A DNA stretch of 33,068 nt from SAR202 cluster bacterium Io17-Chloro-G6. Lineage in GTDB: Bacteria; Chloroflexota; Dehalococcoidia; UBA3495. Where the stretch lies: NCBI GenBank assembly GCA_002816585.1, contig MUCT01000044.1:1-33068 (forward strand), written 5' to 3'. The notes below the pieces were generated by a model. It worked only from the letters and a program-made list of their open reading frames with translations. It was not told the DNA's origin and ran no database searches. Shown piece after piece: positions 30,585-33,068 of this stretch (positions within the stretch are counted from its first letter, which is position 1; each line of letters begins with the position of its first letter). Position numbers and translations under genes: made by a program.

Positions 30585-32825
30585 ATGACTACAGGCACCT
30601 CACTACTAGAAGGACTAAACCCCGCGCAAAAGGAAGCCGTCGAGACCGTCGACGGCCCTCTGCTCATCGTGGCCGGGCCGGGCAGCGGCAAGACCCGGGT
30701 CATCACCCACCGGATCGCCTACCTGGTCCGCGAGTACGGCATCAGCCCTTACAACATCCTGGCCATGACCTTCACCAACAAGGCCGCCAAAGAAATGCGG
30801 GCGAGGTTGGACCGCCTGGTTGGCTCCCGTAGCGACTCATTGACTGTGGGCACCTTCCACGCCTTCTGCGCCAAGCTGCTGCGTTGGGACGGCCACCATT
30901 TGGGGCTGAACTCCAATTACTCAATCTACGACTCCGACGACCAAGCGGGCCTCATCAAACAGTCCATGGAACTGGCGGAGTTGGACCCCAAGCGAAATCC
31001 CCCTCGTGCCGCGCTCAGCCTGATCTCCAAGGCCAAGAGCATGCTCTGGGACTCCCAGGCCTTCGCCAAGAACGCCGATAACTACTTCGAGGAGTGCTGC
31101 GCCCGCGTCTACCACCACTACGAGGAACTACTGACCCGCAACAACGCCTTGGACTTCGACGACCTGTTGATGAAGTCGGTGCAACTCCTTGAGCGATTGC
31201 CGGAAGTCCAGAAGAAGTACCAGGACCGCTACCAGTACATCATGGTGGACGAGTTCCAGGACACCAACGTGGCTCAGTACCGGTTGGCACGGCTGTTGGG
31301 AGAGGGCCACCAGAACATCTGCGTGGTTGGCGACCCCGACCAGTCCATCTATTCCTGGCGCAGCGCCGACATCCGAAACATCCTCAGCTTCCAGAAGGAC
31401 TACCCCGCGGCCAAGACCATCGCCCTGGACCAGAATTACCGCTCCACGGCCAATATCCTGGACGCCGCCAAGAATTTAATATCGATCAACGGCCAGCGCA
31501 TTCAAAAGGACCTCTTCACCGACAACTCCAAAGGCGACCTGATTGAGGTACGCGAGGCCTACGACGAAGGTGAGGAAGCTGACTTCGTCATCGGCGAGGC
31601 CGGGCGCTTGGTGCGGGAAGAGAAATTCAGGCCTGGCGACTGCGCCATCATGTACCGGGTCAACGCCCAGTCCCGCGCTCTGGAGGAGGCCTGCCTGCAC
31701 CGGGGAACCAAGTACCGCTTGGTGGGCGGCGTGCGCTTCTACCAGCGGCGCGAGGTCAAGGACCTGATGGCCTACCTGCACATGGTCTACAACCCCATGG
31801 ACGACGTGAACCTGGGCCGCGTGATCAACGTGCCTCCCCGGGGTATTGGCGCCAAATCCATGCAGGTATTGGCCGATTGGGCCCAGCGCCAAAATCTGGG
31901 CCTGTTCGCCGCCATGCAGGACATCGCCGCCGCGCGTCTGGCCGGCGAACCCTGCCCAGTCTCGTTAACCGCCCGCGCAGCCACGTCCATGGCCGACTTC
32001 GCCGTGATGATGGAGAAGCTGATCGAACTGAGCCGCAAGGCGCCGGTGGTGGACTTGGTCGACCGGGTGGTAGAGGACACCGGCTTTCGTAGCCACATCC
32101 AGGCCAGCGACGACCGGCCCCAGGAGCGCTGGGAGAACATCCTGGAACTGCGCAACACCGCCCAGGAGTTCAACGCCGAAACTCCGCCAGACGGCCTGGC
32201 CAGCCTGCTAGAGCGTTTGGCGTTGGTTGCCGACGTGGACAACTACGAAGACGACGATGACTCCATCACCCTGATCACCCTGCACCAGGCCAAGGGACTG
32301 GAGTTCCCGGTGGTGTTCATGGTGGGCATGGAGGAGGGCCTGCTGCCCCACAGCCGGTCGGTGGAATCCGAGGACCAGCTCGAGGAGGAACGCCGGCTCT
32401 GCTATGTGGGAATGACCAGGGCCGAGAAACGTTTGTACCTGACCCGCGCCTTCCGCCGGTCGCTGATGGGCAACACGCAGGCCGGACCAGCCTCCCGGTT
32501 TCTCCGCGACATCCCCGCCGAATTGATTGCTTCAGGCAGTGGGTCTCCAAACCGCTCCGGCGACCGGGCCGGCGGCTTCGCCCCCAAGCGCCCCTCCTGG
32601 AACGATTGGCAGGCCCCCACCCCGGTCATCAACCGGGACCAGCCCGCCGCGGCCCGCCCCACCCTGCAGGTGGGCGACTCGGTCCGCCACAACTCCTTCG
32701 GCGAGGGCGTGGTCACCGCCTGCGAGGTAACCGCTGCCGACACCGAAGTCACCATCGAGTTCGAGGGCGGCGTAGGCGTCAAACGTCTGTTGCTGAGCTT
32801 TGCGCCGTTGGAGAAGGTGGGGTAG
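30585..32825 (+). CDS. pcrA: UvrD/PcrA-type superfamily 1 DNA helicase
   Basis: A 746-residue 3'-to-5' DNA helicase. Motifs are the Q-type LNPAQKEAVE (11-20), Walker A GPGSGKT (31-37), Ia TFTNKAAKEM (62-71), II DEFQDT (222-227), III GDPDQSIYSWRSAD (249-262), IV LDQNYRST, V TLHQAKGLEFPVVF and VI EERRLCYVGMTRAEKRLYL. After about 640 there is a Ser/Pro-rich linker, then a small Tudor-like C-terminal domain (VGDSVRHNSFGEGVVTACEV) as in PcrA, which contacts RNA polymerase. Roles are nucleotide excision and mismatch repair and clearing protein roadblocks. ATG 30585 is preferred to 30564 because TATAAT lies at 30573-30578. Confidence 0.95.
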   Translation: MTTGTSLLEGLNPAQKEAVETVDGPLLIVAGPGSGKTRVITHRIAYLVREYGISPYNILAMTFTNKAAKEMRARLDRLVGSRSDSLTVGTFHAFCAKLLRWDGHHLGLNSNYSIYDSDDQAGLIKQSMELAELDPKRNPPRAALSLISKAKSMLWDSQAFAKNADNYFEECCARVYHHYEELLTRNNALDFDDLLMKSVQLLERLPEVQKKYQDRYQYIMVDEFQDTNVAQYRLARLLGEGHQNICVVGDPDQSIYSWRSADIRNILSFQKDYPAAKTIALDQNYRSTANILDAAKNLISINGQRIQKDLFTDNSKGDLIEVREAYDEGEEADFVIGEAGRLVREEKFRPGDCAIMYRVNAQSRALEEACLHRGTKYRLVGGVRFYQRREVKDLMAYLHMVYNPMDDVNLGRVINVPPRGIGAKSMQVLADWAQRQNLGLFAAMQDIAAARLAGEPCPVSLTARAATSMADFAVMMEKLIELSRKAPVVDLVDRVVEDTGFRSHIQASDDRPQERWENILELRNTAQEFNAETPPDGLASLLERLALVADVDNYEDDDDSITLITLHQAKGLEFPVVFMVGMEEGLLPHSRSVESEDQLEEERRLCYVGMTRAEKRLYLTRAFRRSLMGNTQAGPASRFLRDIPAELIASGSGSPNRSGDRAGGFAPKRPSWNDWQAPTPVINRDQPAAARPTLQVGDSVRHNSFGEGVVTACEVTAADTEVTIEFEGGVGVKRLLLSFAPLEKVG

Positions 32826-33068
32826 GTCGGGTGGCCACTGCGGCGACCGCGACGGTCCCAGTTGAATCTATTTTAACCAACCCCGACACCCTGTTTCTGA
32901 TTGCCGTCACTGCAACTCAGCTTATAGCCCTGCCTGGGTAATTCGCGCGGCAACCAATTCGGCCGTTTACATCTCCTCTCTCTATTGGCCAAAGACAGCG
33001 TCTCTTTGGTCGAGGGCCTGCTTCGAGGCTGGTGCCACCGAACAGGAAAGCGGTACCGCGAAGCCGCG
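32826..33068. other. window end, possible gene fragment on the minus strand
   Basis: A minus-strand frame enters at 33068 and stops at TAG 32984-32982 (28 codons, ending QALDQRDAVFGQ). It could be the 3' end of a gene outside the window, but the fragment is too short to identify. The plus strand has only a 36-codon GTG frame (32831-32941) without a ribosome site. Nothing else is seen. Confidence 0.25.

Noticed and set aside
32941..33068. Structured RNA (RNase P RNA or tRNA) at the window end
   Set aside because: No tRNA cloverleaf, T-loop consensus or RNase P core motif could be matched.

Overview
The window most resembles a chromosomal segment of an uncultured Chloroflexota bacterium, probably class Dehalococcoidia or a SAR202-like relative. 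This is inferred from the gene mix: an F420-type luciferase-like oxidoreductase, several acyl-CoA dehydrogenase and crotonase genes, an Abhydrolase_10-type protein, UPF0182, DUF1015, a Gram-positive-type GAAC-N4-GTTC operator, and frequent GTG/TTG starts. No rRNA, tRNA, CRISPR array or complete insertion sequence was seen. It reads as ordinary chromosome with several small accessory patches.

Layout: 1-960 holds an NTF2-like protein and an orphan small ORF. 1067-3073 (-) is a large alpha/beta hydrolase-domain protein. 3260-4030 is an accessory patch with a 49-aa basic protein and a small membrane/coiled-coil gene broken by an amber codon. 4032-5063 (-) is a beta-propeller lactonase behind a 16-bp tandem repeat. 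5395-7149 (+) is a DEAD-box RNA helicase with a tail of seven 18-residue repeats. 7275-9230 (-) holds an LLM oxidoreductase and an NAD-dependent epimerase. 9340-10330 is gene-poor, with a 64-aa secreted peptide, a duplicated 5' region and two strong terminators. 10349-12659 has rsmG (-), a stand-alone RAM-domain protein (+) and an acyl-CoA dehydrogenase (+). 12761-13640 holds a GIY-YIG gene between inverted REP-like palindromes and a cysteine-cluster HTH regulator under a three-site operator. 13640-14467 (+) is an enoyl-CoA hydratase. 14537-17119 (-) runs acyl-CoA dehydrogenase, HIT hydrolase, YqeK-like HD phosphohydrolase and a small gene with an in-frame UGA followed by a SECIS-like hairpin. 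17478-19053 (-) is an aminotransferase-cupin pair.

19239-27013 (-) is an arginine biosynthesis cluster: argJ, argB, a UPF0182 membrane protein, argD (ATGA overlap with UPF0182), an orphan HicB-like gene and argG. 27226 onward holds DUF1015 (+), a coiled-coil protein (-) whose Shine-Dalgarno can pair into a hairpin, a class V aminotransferase (-) and pcrA/uvrD (+) with a leaderless-type start.

Most notable: (1) a probable, otherwise hidden selenoprotein gene at 14537-14857; (2) three LexA-like sites spaced exactly 33 bp around the promoter of the cysteine-cluster HTH gene; (3) a 110-bp structured repeat whose two copies both include the same promoter-to-start-codon segment; (4) a non-arginine membrane gene translationally coupled to argD.
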